Source: Pseudomonadota bacterium (GTDB taxonomy: Bacteria; Pseudomonadota; Gammaproteobacteria; Burkholderiales; Burkholderiaceae). Taken from it: a stretch of DNA of 64,000 bases. This document shows, piece by piece, positions 52,399-63,380 of the stretch; position 1 is the first letter of the stretch; every line of letters starts with the position of its first letter. Location of the stretch: the NCBI GenBank assembly GCA_021783435.1, contig JAJXUC010000001.1, forward strand, positions 32,597 to 96,596, written 5' to 3'. The position numbers and the translations under genes were made by a program. The notes below the pieces were generated by a model. That model made no database searches. It saw nothing but the letters and a program-made list of their open reading frames with translations, and had not been told where the DNA came from.

Positions 52399-54111
52399 TT
52401 ACTCTTGTTGCTGATTGTCGAGCTTCGCGCGCAGCAGGGCGCCCAGATTGGTCGTGCCCGTGGCTTCGCGCTGTTCGCTGGCCAGACGGCTCATGACCTC
52501 TTGTTGGTCCACGCTGTCTTTGGCTTTGACCGAGAGCTGGATGCTGCGGTTCTTGCGGTCGATGTTGATGACCAGGGCCGAAACCTGGTCGCCTTCTTTC
52601 AGCAAGTTTCGAGCATCTTCGACGCGGTCGCGGGAGATTTCGGAGGCGCGCAGATAGCCTTCGATGTCGTCGCCGAGATCGATGGTGGCACCCTTCGCAT
52701 CGACGGATTTGACGGTGCCTTCAACGACCTTGCCCTTGTCGTTCATGGCGGCGAAGTTCATGAAAGGGTCACCTTCCATCTGCTTGATACCGAGAGAAAT
52801 GCGCTCGCGCTCGATGTCGATGCCCAGCACCAAAGCCTCGACTTCCTGGCCCTTCTTGTAGTTGCGCACGGCGGCTTCGCCGGTTTCGTTCCAGGACAGG
52901 TCGGACATGTGCACCAGACCGTCAATGCCACCGGGCAAGCCGATGAACACGCCGAAGTCGGTGATGGACTTGACCGGGCCTGTGACCTTGTCGCCGCGCT
53001 TGTGGTTGGCGGCGAACTCGTCCCAGGGATTGGCGCGGCATTGCTTCATGCCCAGGCTGATGCGGCGGCGGTCTTCGTCGATTTCCAGCACTTGCACTTC
53101 CACTTCGTCGCCGAGCTGGACGATCTTGCTGGGGGCCACGTTCTTGTTGGTCCAGTCCATTTCGGACACGTGCACCAGACCTTCGATGCCGGGTTCGATC
53201 TCGACAAAGGCGCCATAGTCGGTGAGGTTGGTGATTTTGCCGAACAGGCGGGTGCTGGCCGGGTAGCGGCGCGCCACGCCGACCCAGGGGTCGTCGCCCA
53301 TCTGCTTGAGGCCGAGCGACACGCGGTTCTTCTCCACGTCGTACTTGAGCACCTTGGCCGTGACTTCCTGGCCGGGGGTGACCACTTCGCTGGGGTGGCG
53401 CACGCGGCGCCAGGCCAGGTCGGTGATGTGCAGCAGGCCGTCGATGCCACCAAGGTCGACGAACGCGCCGTAGTCGGTGATGTTCTTGACCACGCCGGTG
53501 ACGATCTGGCCTTCCTTGAGGTTTTCCAGCAGCTTGGCGCGCTCTTCGCCTTGGCTGGCCTCGACCACGGCGCGGCGCGACAGCACGACGTTGTTGCGCT
53601 TGCGGTCGAGCTTGATGACCTTGAACTCCATGGTCTTGCCTTCGTACGGCGTCGTGTCCTTCACCGGGCGGGTGTCGAGCAGGGAGCCGGGAAGGAAGGC
53701 GCGGATGCCGTTGATCATCACGGTCAGGCCGCCCTTGACCTTGCCGGTCACGGTGCCTTCGGCGAACACGCCGGATTCGAGTGCTTTCTCGAGCGACATC
53801 CAGGAGGCCAGGCGCTTGGCCTTGTCGCGCGACAGCATGGTGTCGCCGTAGCCGTTTTCGAGCGCATCGATGGCGACCGAGACGAAGTCGCCGACCTTGA
53901 CTTCGACGTCGCCATGATCGTTCTTGAATTCTTCGAGGGGGATGTAGGCATCGGACTTCAGACCGGCGTTGACGATCACGAAGTTGGGATCGACGCCGAC
54001 CACTTCCGCGGTGATGACTTCACCGGTGCGCATGTCGCGCGTCTTGAGCGACTCTTCGAACAGGGCGGCGAAGGATTCGCCAGGGGTGCTGGCGCTAGGG
54101 TTGACTGACAT
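52399..54111 (-). CDS. rpsA: 30S ribosomal protein bS1
   Basis: S1 (570 residues) binds mRNA and brings it to the ribosome. Six S1 repeats are visible, with [40 protein letters not shown] and [20 protein letters not shown] among them. The ATG at 54111 begins [20 protein letters not shown]. The upstream region has no clear Shine-Dalgarno sequence; E. coli rpsA is also known for lacking a good one and being autoregulated. It follows aroA-cmk by 72 bases. Confidence 0.97.
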   Translation of the reverse strand: MSVNPSASTPGESFAALFEESLKTRDMRTGEVITAEVVGVDPNFVIVNAGLKSDAYIPLEEFKNDHGDVEVKVGDFVSVAIDALENGYGDTMLSRDKAKRLASWMSLEKALESGVFAEGTVTGKVKGGLTVMINGIRAFLPGSLLDTRPVKDTTPYEGKTMEFKVIKLDRKRNNVVLSRRAVVEASQGEERAKLLENLKEGQIVTGVVKNITDYGAFVDLGGIDGLLHITDLAWRRVRHPSEVVTPGQEVTAKVLKYDVEKNRVSLGLKQMGDDPWVGVARRYPASTRLFGKITNLTDYGAFVEIEPGIEGLVHVSEMDWTNKNVAPSKIVQLGDEVEVQVLEIDEDRRRISLGMKQCRANPWDEFAANHKRGDKVTGPVKSITDFGVFIGLPGGIDGLVHMSDLSWNETGEAAVRNYKKGQEVEALVLGIDIERERISLGIKQMEGDPFMNFAAMNDKGKVVEGTVKSVDAKGATIDLGDDIEGYLRASEISRDRVEDARNLLKEGDQVSALVINIDRKNRSIQLSVKAKDSVDQQEVMSRLASEQREATGTTNLGALLRAKLDNQQQE

Positions 54112-54183
54112 GGACAGACTCGCAAATCCGCAGGTGGCCCCGCGGGGTTGGTTGCACAACCCGAGTACGGCTGCTGCGCGAAC

Positions 54184-56160
54184 TCAGGAACGTTGGCGCC
54201 ACCACTGCAACACCTGCTGCACAGTCTGATCGACGTCGAGCTCGGAGGTGTTCAGAGGCAGGGCGTCCTGCGCGGGCTTGAGGGCGGCGACGCTGCGCTG
54301 GGTGTCGCGTGCGTCGCGTTGTTCGAGCTCTTGCAAAACATTGGAAATTGTAGTTGAAATCCCTTTAGAAATCAATTGCTTATGCCGCCGTTGCGCACGT
54401 GCGGCAGCGCTGGCGGTGAGAAACACCTTGAGGCGCGCGTCCGGGAAGACCACGGTGCCCATGTCGCGGCCGTCGGCGACCAGTCCGGGAGAACGCCGCA
54501 GGCTGTGCTGCAACTGCAGCAAGGCCCGCCGCACGGCGGGCAGGGCGGAGAGTGTGGAAGCGGCTTGTCCCACGGACTCGGTGCGGATGGCTTCACTGGC
54601 GTTTTCCGGTCCCAGCCACACGGCGCTGCCTTCGCAGCGGATGGGCAGATACCGGGCGAGTTCGGCCAGCGCGGCTTCGTCGTCGAGCGCCACCCCTTGG
54701 CGCTGAGCCAGCAGCGCCAAGGAGCGGTAGAGCGCACCCGAGTCGAGGTAACGAAACCCCAGGACTTGCGCCAAATGCGAGGCCACGGTGCCCTTGCCGG
54801 ATGCGGTCGGTCCGTCGATGGTGATGACTGGAACGGGGCGGGAGATCGTCGCGAAGGCTTTGAAATAGCCGGGAAAGGTCTTGGAAACGCAGCCGGGGTC
54901 GAGAATGCGGATGTCGGCCGGGCCGAAGCTGGCAAGCGCGAAGCACATCGCCATGCGGTGGTCGTCGTAGGTGGCGATGCTGGCGTTGCGCCAGTGGGCT
55001 TCGGCCAGGGGATGGATGCGCAGCCAGTCGTCGCCATGTTCGACCTGAGCACCGATTTGGGTCAATTCGGTGACCATGGCGCTGATGCGATCGGTTTCTT
55101 TCACACGCCAGCTGCCGATGCCCGTGAGCAGTGTCGGCTCCTGGGCAAACAGGGCGGTGACGGCCAGGGTCATGGCGGCGTCGGGGATGGCCAGGCAGTC
55201 AATGCTGCCGCCGGCGAGTTTGCGACGCCCGGCCTGCAGTCCGTGCGCGGTGATGCGGCCCTCACCCCAGGTGACGTTCGCCCCCAGGCGTTCGAGCACG
55301 CGGGCGAATTCGATATCCCCCTGAATGCTCTTGGCGTCGACACCTTCGACGCTCACCGGTGCACCTTGACCATGCAAATTGCCTAGCACTCCTGCGGCGA
55401 GGAAATACGACGCCGATGACGCGTCGCCCTCGACGGCGATGCGCCCGGGGCTGGTGTAACGGCTGCCCGCGGGAATGATGAAGCGCTGCCAGTTCTGATG
55501 CTCGATGTGCACGCCGAAGCGTGCCAGCAGCTTGAGCGTGATGTCCACATAGGGCCGCGAAATCAACGTACCGACGACGTCGATGGTGATGTCCCGCGCG
55601 GCCGCCACCAGCGGCAGCGCCAGCAGCAGGGCAGTGAGGAACTGGCTGGAGACATCGCCTCGCACCCGGATGGGAGCGACGATGTCGACCAGACCCACGC
55701 CGATGTGCAACGGCGGGTAGCCGGACTTTCCGGCATAGCCGATATCACAGCCGATGGCGCGTAGCGCGTCGACCAGGTCGCCGATGGGGCGTTCGTGCAT
55801 GCGCGGCACGCCACGCAGGGTGTAGTCGCCGCCGAGCAGCGCCAGGGCCGCGGTGAGCGGACGGATCGCGGTGCCGGCGTTACCCAGGAACAGATCGGCC
55901 TTGCCCGTTGAAAAGCGACCGCCACAACCCTGCACCAGCGTGGCGGCCTCGTCGTGCCTGCATTGCACGCCCAGCGCATGCAACGCGGCGAGCATCACCC
56001 GGGTGTCGTCCGAGTCGAGGAGGCCGGTGATCTGCGTCGGGCCGCTTGCCAGAGAGGCGAGCAACAGCACGCGGTTGGAAATGCTCTTGGAGCCCGGCAG
56101 ACGCACGCTGCCGCCGGCGCCGATGAGGGGGGGCAGGTCGAGCGATTCAGGCGATGTCAT
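54184..56160 (-). CDS. aroA-cmk: Bifunctional 3-phosphoshikimate 1-carboxyvinyltransferase / cytidylate kinase
   Basis: This 658-residue fusion joins EPSP synthase (about 1-435) to CMP kinase (about 440-658). AroA motifs: [44 protein letters not shown] and [14 protein letters not shown] kinase motifs: [19 protein letters not shown] and [17 protein letters not shown]. The two enzymes act in unrelated pathways (aromatic amino acids; pyrimidine nucleotides), but the genes are adjacent in other proteobacteria. The start ATG 56160 overlaps tyrA by 14 bases. A short AT-rich stretch at 54331-54382 encodes [14 protein letters not shown] of the CMP kinase part. Confidence 0.96.
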   Translation of the reverse strand: MTSPESLDLPPLIGAGGSVRLPGSKSISNRVLLLASLASGPTQITGLLDSDDTRVMLAALHALGVQCRHDEAATLVQGCGGRFSTGKADLFLGNAGTAIRPLTAALALLGGDYTLRGVPRMHERPIGDLVDALRAIGCDIGYAGKSGYPPLHIGVGLVDIVAPIRVRGDVSSQFLTALLLALPLVAAARDITIDVVGTLISRPYVDITLKLLARFGVHIEHQNWQRFIIPAGSRYTSPGRIAVEGDASSASYFLAAGVLGNLHGQGAPVSVEGVDAKSIQGDIEFARVLERLGANVTWGEGRITAHGLQAGRRKLAGGSIDCLAIPDAAMTLAVTALFAQEPTLLTGIGSWRVKETDRISAMVTELTQIGAQVEHGDDWLRIHPLAEAHWRNASIATYDDHRMAMCFALASFGPADIRILDPGCVSKTFPGYFKAFATISRPVPVITIDGPTASGKGTVASHLAQVLGFRYLDSGALYRSLALLAQRQGVALDDEAALAELARYLPIRCEGSAVWLGPENASEAIRTESVGQAASTLSALPAVRRALLQLQHSLRRSPGLVADGRDMGTVVFPDARLKVFLTASAAARAQRRHKQLISKGISTTISNVLQELEQRDARDTQRSVAALKPAQDALPLNTSELDVDQTVQQVLQWWRQRS

Positions 56161-57076
56161 CGGCGGGAGAAGGCGAGGCCCAGTCCTTGCGTGACTGGCT
56201 GGCTTGTCGGATGAGGGACTCCAGCACACTCCAGTTGCCCTGGCGCATCTGCGCCTCGAAGCCGGCGAGGGCCTGCTTGAACAACTGCAATTGCTGCAGG
56301 ATTTCGGTGTTGTTGGCGCTGAACACATCGCGCCACAGGGTGGGGTCGCTGGCGGCGATGCGGGTGAAGTCGCGAAAGCCAGGGCCGGCGAGTTGCAAGT
56401 AGCTGCCTCCCTTGGGCTGGCGCGCCATGGCGTAGACGTAGGCGAACGCCACCAGGTGGGGGAGATGGCTCACGGCCGCGAAAGCGGCGTCGTGCTCGGA
56501 TGCATCCATGATGGACACCACGCCACCGACCGCCTCCCAGATTTGCGAAGCCACCTCGACGAAACGGTCAGGGTTGTTGGTCATCGGTGTGATGACGACG
56601 CGGCGACCATCGAACAGCGCCGAGCGCGCATGCTGTACCCCGCTGTGTTCACCCCCGGCGATGGGGTGGCAAGGAACGAACTGGCGGCTGGCCATGTCAC
56701 CCAGAGCCTCTTGCGCGGCCGCAACCACATCGCCCTTGGTGCTGCCGACATCCATCACCAGGGCGTGGGGTGACAAGCCGATGCGGATCTGCCTGAGCAG
56801 GGGGCCGATGGCCGAGACCGGAACAGCCAGCAGAATCAAGTCGGCATCGGTGGCGGCATGCAGCGCCGAGTCGGCGCCATGGTCGATGACCTTCGCTGCT
56901 CTTGCTGCCTTGATGGTGGAGGGTGACTTGCTGTAACCCACGATTTCCTGAGCGAGGCCGGCATGCTTGGCCGCCAAGGCGAACGAGCCGCCCAGCAAAC
57001 CCACGCCCAGAACGGCCAGGCGTTTGAACTGGGGCTTTGCGGGAGTGTCGGCGTAGGTACCGATCAAGGTGTCCAT
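56147..57076 (-). CDS. tyrA: Prephenate dehydrogenase
   Basis: TyrA (309 residues) converts prephenate to 4-hydroxyphenylpyruvate for tyrosine. The NAD motif is [18 protein letters not shown], and [26 protein letters not shown] and [20 protein letters not shown] are the usual catalytic and substrate regions. No chorismate mutase or ACT domain is fused. It starts 4 bases after hisC ends. Confidence 0.95.
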   Translation of the reverse strand: MDTLIGTYADTPAKPQFKRLAVLGVGLLGGSFALAAKHAGLAQEIVGYSKSPSTIKAARAAKVIDHGADSALHAATDADLILLAVPVSAIGPLLRQIRIGLSPHALVMDVGSTKGDVVAAAQEALGDMASRQFVPCHPIAGGEHSGVQHARSALFDGRRVVITPMTNNPDRFVEVASQIWEAVGGVVSIMDASEHDAAFAAVSHLPHLVAFAYVYAMARQPKGGSYLQLAGPGFRDFTRIAASDPTLWRDVFSANNTEILQQLQLFKQALAGFEAQMRQGNWSVLESLIRQASQSRKDWASPSPADDIA

Positions 57077-57080
57077 GGAT

Positions 57081-58208
57081 TCAGTGCGCCCCCAAGGCGC
57101 TGCGCAGCGCCTCGATGCAGCGCGCATTCTCGGCCTCCAGCCCCACCGAGATGCGCAACCATGGGCCCAGGCCGTAATTCCCCACGGGTCTGGCGATCAC
57201 GCCCTGTTTGAGCAGGGCTGCGTTGAGACGGGCGCCGGCTTGGTCGTCTTCCCCCATGCGCACCAGCACGAAGTTGCCGTGCGAGGGCAAGTAGCGCAAG
57301 CCGAGTTCGTCAAAAGCTGCCGTCAGTTGGGCCATGCCGGTGCGGTTGACCTCCACTGCCCGTTGCAGGAAATCGGTGTCGGCGAGGGCGGCAAGGGCGG
57401 CGGCTTGTGCCACCGTGCTGGTGTTGAAAGCCGAGCGCACGCGGTTGAGCACGTCGGCCAATGCTGGATGAGCGGCGGCGTAACCAATGCGCAGGCCCGC
57501 AAGGCCATAGGCCTTGGAAAAGGTGCGGGAGACGACCAGATTCGGATGCTTGCGCAGCAGCGCGATGCTGTCGGTGCGCAGTGCCGGGTCGAGGTATTCG
57601 ACATAGGCTTCATCCAGCACCACGACCACGTCCGGTGGCACGCGCTGCAGGAAGGCGGCGACGGTCTCGGCCGAGGCCAGGGTGCCGGTTGGGTTGTTGG
57701 GGTTTGCCACGAACACCAGCCGTGTGGACGGTTCGATGGCGGCAGCCATGGCCGGCAGGTCGTGGCCGTAATGGCTGGCCGGCACGACGATGTGCCGCGC
57801 TCCAGCCTGTTGCACCGCCAGTGGATAGACGATGAAGCCGTATTGCGAATAAACGCAGGAATCACCCTCGCTCAACAAGGCGCGTGCGGCCATTTCCAGG
57901 ATGTCGCTGGAACCGTGGCCCAGCACGATCCAGTCGGCCGGCAGACCCAGGTGCTCGGCCAGCGCCTGGCGCAGGGCATGGCTGTCGTTGTCGGGGTAGC
58001 GGGGCGATTCGGCCAGCGCATCGACGATGGCCTGGCGCGCAGCCGCCGACATGCCGAGCGGGTTTTCGTTCGAGGCAAGTTTGACGATGCGGGCCGCGTC
58101 CATGCCGATTTCGCGGGCAACTTCCGCTATCGGCCGGCCACCCACGTAGGGCGAGATGGTGCGGACGTAATCGGTGCCCCATTGCGGAGGGCTGGACGAT
58201 GTGGACAT
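57081..58208 (-). CDS. hisC: Histidinol-phosphate / aromatic aminotransferase HisC
   Basis: This 375-residue PLP aminotransferase has NENPLG, VFVANPNNPTGT, DEAYVEYLD and the PLP lysine Lys232 in SRTFSKAYGLAGLRIGYA. Its place between pheA and tyrA suggests it works on aromatic amino acids or serves both histidine and aromatic pathways; sequence alone does not separate the two. I used ATG 58208. Confidence 0.93.
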   Translation of the reverse strand: MSTSSSPPQWGTDYVRTISPYVGGRPIAEVAREIGMDAARIVKLASNENPLGMSAAARQAIVDALAESPRYPDNDSHALRQALAEHLGLPADWIVLGHGSSDILEMAARALLSEGDSCVYSQYGFIVYPLAVQQAGARHIVVPASHYGHDLPAMAAAIEPSTRLVFVANPNNPTGTLASAETVAAFLQRVPPDVVVVLDEAYVEYLDPALRTDSIALLRKHPNLVVSRTFSKAYGLAGLRIGYAAAHPALADVLNRVRSAFNTSTVAQAAALAALADTDFLQRAVEVNRTGMAQLTAAFDELGLRYLPSHGNFVLVRMGEDDQAGARLNAALLKQGVIARPVGNYGLGPWLRISVGLEAENARCIEALRSALGAH

Positions 58209-58268
58209 GGTGATGGGCGGTTCAAATGGGTGGCTGCTGGCGATTCGGCACAAGGTGCCTGCAATCAG

Positions 58269-58288
58269 TCCTACCCGATGGGGTAGGA
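58269..58288 (-). other. Perfect stem-loop across the pheA stop codon
   Basis: On the minus strand TCCTACCC-CATC-GGGTAGGA forms an 8-bp perfect stem with a 4-base loop; the TAG stop of pheA is inside its second arm. It is followed by ordinary sequence with no U-run, so it may stabilise the transcript or affect pheA-hisC coupling. Confidence 0.5.
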
Positions 58289-59338
58289 ACCGAGGTTTTT
58301 GAAGAACGCACAGGATTGGCGCAGGGCCTCGAGCGCATGCGCGACGCGGCCGTCGTCCTGATGGCCTTCGATGTCGACGTAGAAAAAATATTCCCAGGAG
58401 CCGGAACGAGCCGGGCGCGATTCGAAGCGGCTCATGCTCACGCCATGATCGGCCAGCGGTTTGAGCATGCCGAAGACGGCACCGGCGCGATTCGGCACGG
58501 CGAGGATGAGACTGGTGCGGTCATGGCCGCTGGGCTGTGCGGGAGGTCCGCCGAGCACGACGAAGCGGGTGCGGTTCTGTGCTTCGTCCTGAATGCGCGG
58601 CGCGGCAACCTGCAAGGCGTATTGACTCGCGGCCTGCTCGCCCGCGATCGCCGCCAGGCTGGTGTCGTGCGCGGCAAGGCGGGCTCCTTCGGCGTTGCTG
58701 GAGACTGCGCGGCGCTCGACGCCGGGCAGGTGCTTGTCCAACCATTGCCGACATTGCGCCAGGGCCTGAGGATGGGCCAGTATCGCGACAATGCCGTCAA
58801 GCCCGTTCTTCCGGCGCAGCAGGTTGTGGTGGATGGCGAGACTGATTTCGCCGCAAATCCTCACGGGATGCGCCAGCAGCAAGTCGAGCGTGCGGGCGAT
58901 CGCGCCTTCGGTGGAGTTTTCAATCGCCACCACAGCGAAGGCGCTGCTGCCGCTGAGCTGACAGCGAAACACGTCATCCAGGTCGGTGCAGGCGACGAAG
59001 TCGCAACTGGAGCCGAAAAATTGGCGCGCCGCCTGTTCACTGTAGGTGCCCTCCGGGCCAAGAAAGGCCACCTGCTGGCGTGCTTCCAGCGCGCGGCATG
59101 CCGACATGATTTCCCGCCAGATGGCCGACACCCCGTCGTTCAGCAAAGGGCCGGCATTGGCTTGCTGCACCTTGGTGATGACTTCGCGTTCACGCTCGGG
59201 CCGAAACACGGGCAACCCGGCAAGATGCTTGTGCTGGCCGATGCGCTGGGCGCACTGGGCACGTTGGTTCAACAGCGCGAGCAATTCGCGGTCGATGGCG
59301 TCGATCTGGTCGCGCAAGGGGGTGATGTCAGCGTTCAT
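58271..59338 (-). CDS. pheA: Bifunctional chorismate mutase / prephenate dehydratase
   Basis: PheA (355 residues) makes phenylpyruvate from chorismate. The AroQ chorismate mutase domain is residues 1-85 (PLRDQIDAIDRELLALLNQR), the dehydratase domain follows (VAFLGPEGTYSEQAA, FAVVAIENSTEGA) and the regulatory ACT domain is at the end (SMSRFESRPARSGSWEYFFY), where phenylalanine would bind. It starts 12 bases after serC. Confidence 0.97.
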   Translation of the reverse strand: MNADITPLRDQIDAIDRELLALLNQRAQCAQRIGQHKHLAGLPVFRPEREREVITKVQQANAGPLLNDGVSAIWREIMSACRALEARQQVAFLGPEGTYSEQAARQFFGSSCDFVACTDLDDVFRCQLSGSSAFAVVAIENSTEGAIARTLDLLLAHPVRICGEISLAIHHNLLRRKNGLDGIVAILAHPQALAQCRQWLDKHLPGVERRAVSSNAEGARLAAHDTSLAAIAGEQAASQYALQVAAPRIQDEAQNRTRFVVLGGPPAQPSGHDRTSLILAVPNRAGAVFGMLKPLADHGVSMSRFESRPARSGSWEYFFYVDIEGHQDDGRVAHALEALRQSCAFFKNLGSYPIG

Positions 59339-59350
59339 CGGGAGACGGTT

Positions 59351-60448
59351 TCAATGCAGGCGCTCGAATTCCCGCATGTAGTCGACCAAGGTCTCGACGC
59401 CTGCACACGGCATGGCGTTGTAGATGCTGGCGCGCATGCCGCCCACGGATTTGTGGCCTTTGAGTTGCAGCAGTTGACGCTGCTGCGCACCTTGCAGGAA
59501 CGCGTCGTTCAGTGTTTCGTCGCGAAGGAAAAACGGCACGTTCATGCGCGAACGGCAGTCATGCGCAACACGGTTTATATACAGCGCGGAGGTATCGATG
59601 CAGGTGTAGAGCAGGTTGGCCTTTTTGCGGTTGCGCGCTGCCAGGGCAAGGATGCCCTGCAGCCCGTCCTCGGTCTGGCGCTTGATCCACTGAAACACCA
59701 GCCCAGCCATGTAGATGGCGTAGGTGGGAGGGGTGTTGTACATGGAGCCGTTCTGGGCAACCACGCCGTAATTGAACGCACTGGGGCAGGAGGGCAGGGC
59801 GTGACCCAGCATGTCGCGATGGATGATGACCAGCGTGAGGCCTGCAGGTCCAATGTTCTTTTGCGCACCGGCATAGATGCAGGCGTGCGCAGCGACGTCG
59901 ACTGAACGCGAGAGGATCGTGGACGACATGTCGGCCACCAGCGGCAGATCGCACTGTGCGGGCACGAAGTGGAACTCGACCCCGTCGATGGTTTCGTTGG
60001 CACAGTAATGCAGATACTGCGCGTCGCGCCGCGGCTTCCACATGTCCAGCGGCGGAATCGAGCCGTAGCCAGCGGTCTCGCGGGCGCTGGCTGCCAGGTG
60101 CACGTCGCAGAATTTGCGCGCCTCCAACTGGCTTTTCTGCGACCAAGACCCGGTGACAACGTAATCCGCCTTGGCCCCGTGCGACAGATTCAGCGGCACG
60201 ATGGCGTTTTCGGCCAGCGCCCCGCCCTGCATGAACAGCACGTGATAGTCCGCTGGAACCGCGAGCAGTTCCCGCAGATCGGCCTCGGCCTGGGCCAGGA
60301 TGTGGCCGAATTGCGGGCCGCGATGGCTCATTTCCATGACGCTCATGCCGCTGCCATGCCAGTCCAGCATCTCGGCGGCGGCCTGCAGCAAGACTTCGTC
60401 CGGCATGGTGGCTGGTCCGGCGGAAAAGTTGTAGGGGCGCTGCGGCAT
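59351..60448 (-). CDS. serC: Phosphoserine aminotransferase
   Basis: SerC (365 residues) makes O-phosphoserine and also acts in pyridoxal phosphate synthesis. It begins [20 protein letters not shown]; the PLP lysine is Lys197 in [22 protein letters not shown] and [11 protein letters not shown] are conserved. I chose ATG 60448 over a TTG four codons upstream. It starts 16 bases after gyrA ends. Confidence 0.97.
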   Translation of the reverse strand: MPQRPYNFSAGPATMPDEVLLQAAAEMLDWHGSGMSVMEMSHRGPQFGHILAQAEADLRELLAVPADYHVLFMQGGALAENAIVPLNLSHGAKADYVVTGSWSQKSQLEARKFCDVHLAASARETAGYGSIPPLDMWKPRRDAQYLHYCANETIDGVEFHFVPAQCDLPLVADMSSTILSRSVDVAAHACIYAGAQKNIGPAGLTLVIIHRDMLGHALPSCPSAFNYGVVAQNGSMYNTPPTYAIYMAGLVFQWIKRQTEDGLQGILALAARNRKKANLLYTCIDTSALYINRVAHDCRSRMNVPFFLRDETLNDAFLQGAQQRQLLQLKGHKSVGGMRASIYNAMPCAGVETLVDYMREFERLH

Positions 60449-60464
60449 GGTGGATGGCAACTGC

Positions 60465-63077
60465 TCAGGCTTCGTCGCTGGAATCCTGCCGCGGCTCGGC
60501 GTCAGGCTCCAAACCGGGTTCCACCTCGATCACCTGGGCGTCCGACTCCGCCACGCGTTGCACGCCGATGAGTTGCGCCTTGTCGTCCAGGGCGATGAGG
60601 GTGACGCCTTGGGTGGCACGGCCAAGCTCGCGGATCTCGGCCACACGGGTGCGCACCAGAACACCCGTGTCGGTGATGAGCATGATCTCGTCTTCCGCGC
60701 GCACCAGGCAGGCGGCGACGACCTTGCCGTTGCGCTCGCTGGTCTGGATGGCGATCATGCCCTTGGTGCCGCGACCGTGGCGGGTGTACTCGACGATGGA
60801 CGTGCGCTTGCCGAAGCCGTTTTCCGTGGCCGTCAGCACGCTTTGACTTTCATCTTCGGCCACCAGCATGGCGATGACGCTCTGGTTGTCTTCGAGGCTC
60901 ATCCCACGCACGCCGCGGGCTTCGCGGCCCATGGGGCGAACGTCGTTTTCGTCGAAGCGCACGGCCTTGCCGGAGTCGGAGAACAGCATCACGTCGTGCT
61001 GGCCGTCGGTGATGGCCACGCCCACGAGGTAGTCGTCATCGTCCAGCCCGCAGGCAATGATGCCAGCGGTGCGGCGGTTGGCGAAAGCCGACAGGGGGGT
61101 CTTCTTGACCGTGCCGCGCGCCGTGGCCATGAAGACGAAATGATCCTCGTCGAACGCCTTCACTGGCAGCACGGCCGTGATTTTTTCGCCCTCCGCCAGC
61201 GGGAATAAATTCACCAGCGGCCTGCCGCGCGAGCCGCGACCGCCCTGGGGTGCTTCATATACCTTCATCCAATACACCCGGCCACGATTCGAGAAGCACA
61301 ACAACATGGCGTGGGTGTTGGCGACGAAGAGCTGATCGATCCAGTCATCCTCCTTCGTGCCGCTGGCCAGCTTGCCCCGGCCGCCGCGACGCTGCGCGCG
61401 GTATTCGTCCATGGGCTGGCTCTTGATATAACCGACATGGGAGATGGTCACCACCATGTCCTGCGGCGCGATCAGGTCTTCGATATCGAGTTCGGTCGCG
61501 TTCGGCTCGATGGTCGAGCGGCGGGCATCGTTGAACTCGGCTTTGAGAGCCGCCAGTTCGTCGGCGATGATCACGGTGATGCGTTCGGGCTTGGCGAGGA
61601 TGTCCAGCAGGTCAGCGATCTGCGCCATGACATCCTTGTACTCCTGCACGATCTTGTCCTGCTCCAGACCCGTCAGGCGCTGCAGCCGCATCTGCAGAAT
61701 TTCCTGCGCCTGCACGTCGGACAGGCGGTAGCCGACGGGCTTGAGCCCGTAATGTGGATCGAGATCATCCGGGCGGAAATCATCCGGATTGCCCTCGACC
61801 CGTGCCAGCATGGCGCGCGCCTCACCAGGCTCCCACACCTCGGCAAGGAGACCTTCCTTGGCGATGGGCGGCGTTGGCGCGGCCTTGATCAGCTCGATCA
61901 TGCGGTCGAGGTTGGCCAGGGCAACGGCCAGGCCTTCCAGAACATGGCCACGTTCGCGCGCGCGGCGCAACTCGAACACACTGCGCCGGGTGATGACCTC
62001 GCGCCGGTGCTGCAGGAATGCAGCCAGCATTTGCTTGAGGTTGAGCAGTCGTGGCTGGCCGTCGACCAGGCAGACCATGTTGACGCCGAAGGTGTCCTGC
62101 AACTGCGTCTGCTTGTACAGCTTGTTGAGCACGACCTCCGCCAGCTCGCCGCGCTTGAGTTCAATCACCACGCGCATGCCGGACTTGTCCGATTCGTCCT
62201 GGATGTGGCTGATACCCTCCAACTTCTTTTCCTGCACCAACTCGGCAATGCGCTCGAGCAGGGTGCGCTTGTTCACCTGATAGGGGAGTTCATCGACGAT
62301 GATGGCCTGGCGCTGGTTGCGGTCGATGTCTTCGACATGGCAGCGTGCGCGCATCACCACCCGGCCGCGCCCACTGCGGTAGGCGTCGCGCACGCCAGTC
62401 AGGCCGTAAATGATGCCGGCAGTCGGGAAATCCGGTGCCGGAATGTGCTGCATGAGCGCTTCCACATCGGCTTGCGGATGTCGAAGCAGATGCAGGCAGC
62501 CGTCGATCAACTCACCCAGGTTATGCGGTGGAATATTGGTGGCCATGCCGACCGCAATACCGGCCGAGCCATTGAGCAGCAGATTGGGGATGCGTGCCGG
62601 CAGGACCAGCGGCTCCTGTTCCGAGCCGTCGTAGTTGGGGCCGAAATTGACCGTTTCTTTGTCGATGTCGGCCAGCATCTCGTGCGCGATCTTGGCCAGG
62701 CGGATTTCGGTATAGCGCATCGCCGCGGCGTTGTCACCGTCCACGGAGCCGAAGTTGCCCTGGCCGTCGACCAGCATGTAGCGCAGGGAAAAATCCTGCG
62801 CCATGCGCACGATGGTGTCGTAGACCGATTGGTCGCCATGCGGGTGGTATTTACCGATCACGTCGCCGACGATACGGGCCGATTTTTTATAAGGCCGGTT
62901 CCAAGAGTTGCTGAGTTCGTGCATGGCAAACAGCACCCGGCGATGCACCGGCTTCAGGCCATCACGCACATCCGGGAGGGCGCGCCCGACAATTACGCTC
63001 ATTGCGTAATCCAGGTAAGAACGGCGCATTTCTTCTTCCAGACTGACCGGAAGGGTTTCTTTGGCGTAGGCGGACAT
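60465..63077 (-). CDS. gyrA: DNA gyrase subunit A
   Basis: GyrA (870 residues) cuts and rejoins DNA for negative supercoiling. The catalytic Tyr122 is in [11 protein letters not shown]; the GyrA box QRRGGRG and a C-terminal beta-pinwheel with an acidic tail are present. In the quinolone-resistance region the sequence is [10 protein letters not shown], so positions 83 and 84 (E. coli numbering matches directly) are Gln and Ser rather than Ser and Ala. ATG 63077 begins [17 protein letters not shown]. Confidence 0.98.
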   Translation of the reverse strand: MSAYAKETLPVSLEEEMRRSYLDYAMSVIVGRALPDVRDGLKPVHRRVLFAMHELSNSWNRPYKKSARIVGDVIGKYHPHGDQSVYDTIVRMAQDFSLRYMLVDGQGNFGSVDGDNAAAMRYTEIRLAKIAHEMLADIDKETVNFGPNYDGSEQEPLVLPARIPNLLLNGSAGIAVGMATNIPPHNLGELIDGCLHLLRHPQADVEALMQHIPAPDFPTAGIIYGLTGVRDAYRSGRGRVVMRARCHVEDIDRNQRQAIIVDELPYQVNKRTLLERIAELVQEKKLEGISHIQDESDKSGMRVVIELKRGELAEVVLNKLYKQTQLQDTFGVNMVCLVDGQPRLLNLKQMLAAFLQHRREVITRRSVFELRRARERGHVLEGLAVALANLDRMIELIKAAPTPPIAKEGLLAEVWEPGEARAMLARVEGNPDDFRPDDLDPHYGLKPVGYRLSDVQAQEILQMRLQRLTGLEQDKIVQEYKDVMAQIADLLDILAKPERITVIIADELAALKAEFNDARRSTIEPNATELDIEDLIAPQDMVVTISHVGYIKSQPMDEYRAQRRGGRGKLASGTKEDDWIDQLFVANTHAMLLCFSNRGRVYWMKVYEAPQGGRGSRGRPLVNLFPLAEGEKITAVLPVKAFDEDHFVFMATARGTVKKTPLSAFANRRTAGIIACGLDDDDYLVGVAITDGQHDVMLFSDSGKAVRFDENDVRPMGREARGVRGMSLEDNQSVIAMLVAEDESQSVLTATENGFGKRTSIVEYTRHGRGTKGMIAIQTSERNGKVVAACLVRAEDEIMLITDTGVLVRTRVAEIRELGRATQGVTLIALDDKAQLIGVQRVAESDAQVIEVEPGLEPDAEPRQDSSDEA

Positions 63078-63380
63078 TCGGGACCCAGTGCGGGGCACTG
63101 CTGCGGGTTTGCATGAGCAGTGCGATCTCAGATCAAGCCTTCAATGGTAGCAGCGCGGTTTAGAGCTGAATCGGCAACAGCGCACTCTCGAATCCTGCCG
63201 CTGGCGGCTAGGGCATCGCACAGGTGATGTCCACAATTGTCATCGCGCTCATGGAGGCCATGTGGCAGAATTGACACGGCTGATGACTGATCCCGGCGCG
63301 GGTCTGTAACTCAAAGGCTTGACGCTCTATGATGTCTGTATAACATTGATTGCGGTCCTTACTTTTGAGAGGAAAGAACG
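63078..63380. other. gyrA-ompA divergent intergenic region
   Basis: This stretch of about 300 bases separates the divergent gyrA and ompA genes. It should hold both promoters. Only an ompA-side candidate was recognised; no convincing gyrA promoter, RNA gene or reading frame was found. Confidence 0.5.
63319..63346 (+). promoter_or_regulatory. Candidate ompA promoter
   Basis: TTGACG at 63319-63324 is followed by TATAAC (63339-63344, 14-base spacer) or TAACAT (63341-63346, 16-base spacer). The second pairing has the more usual spacing. The ompA ATG is 34 bases further on, with GAGAGGAAAG as ribosome binding site. Confidence 0.45.
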
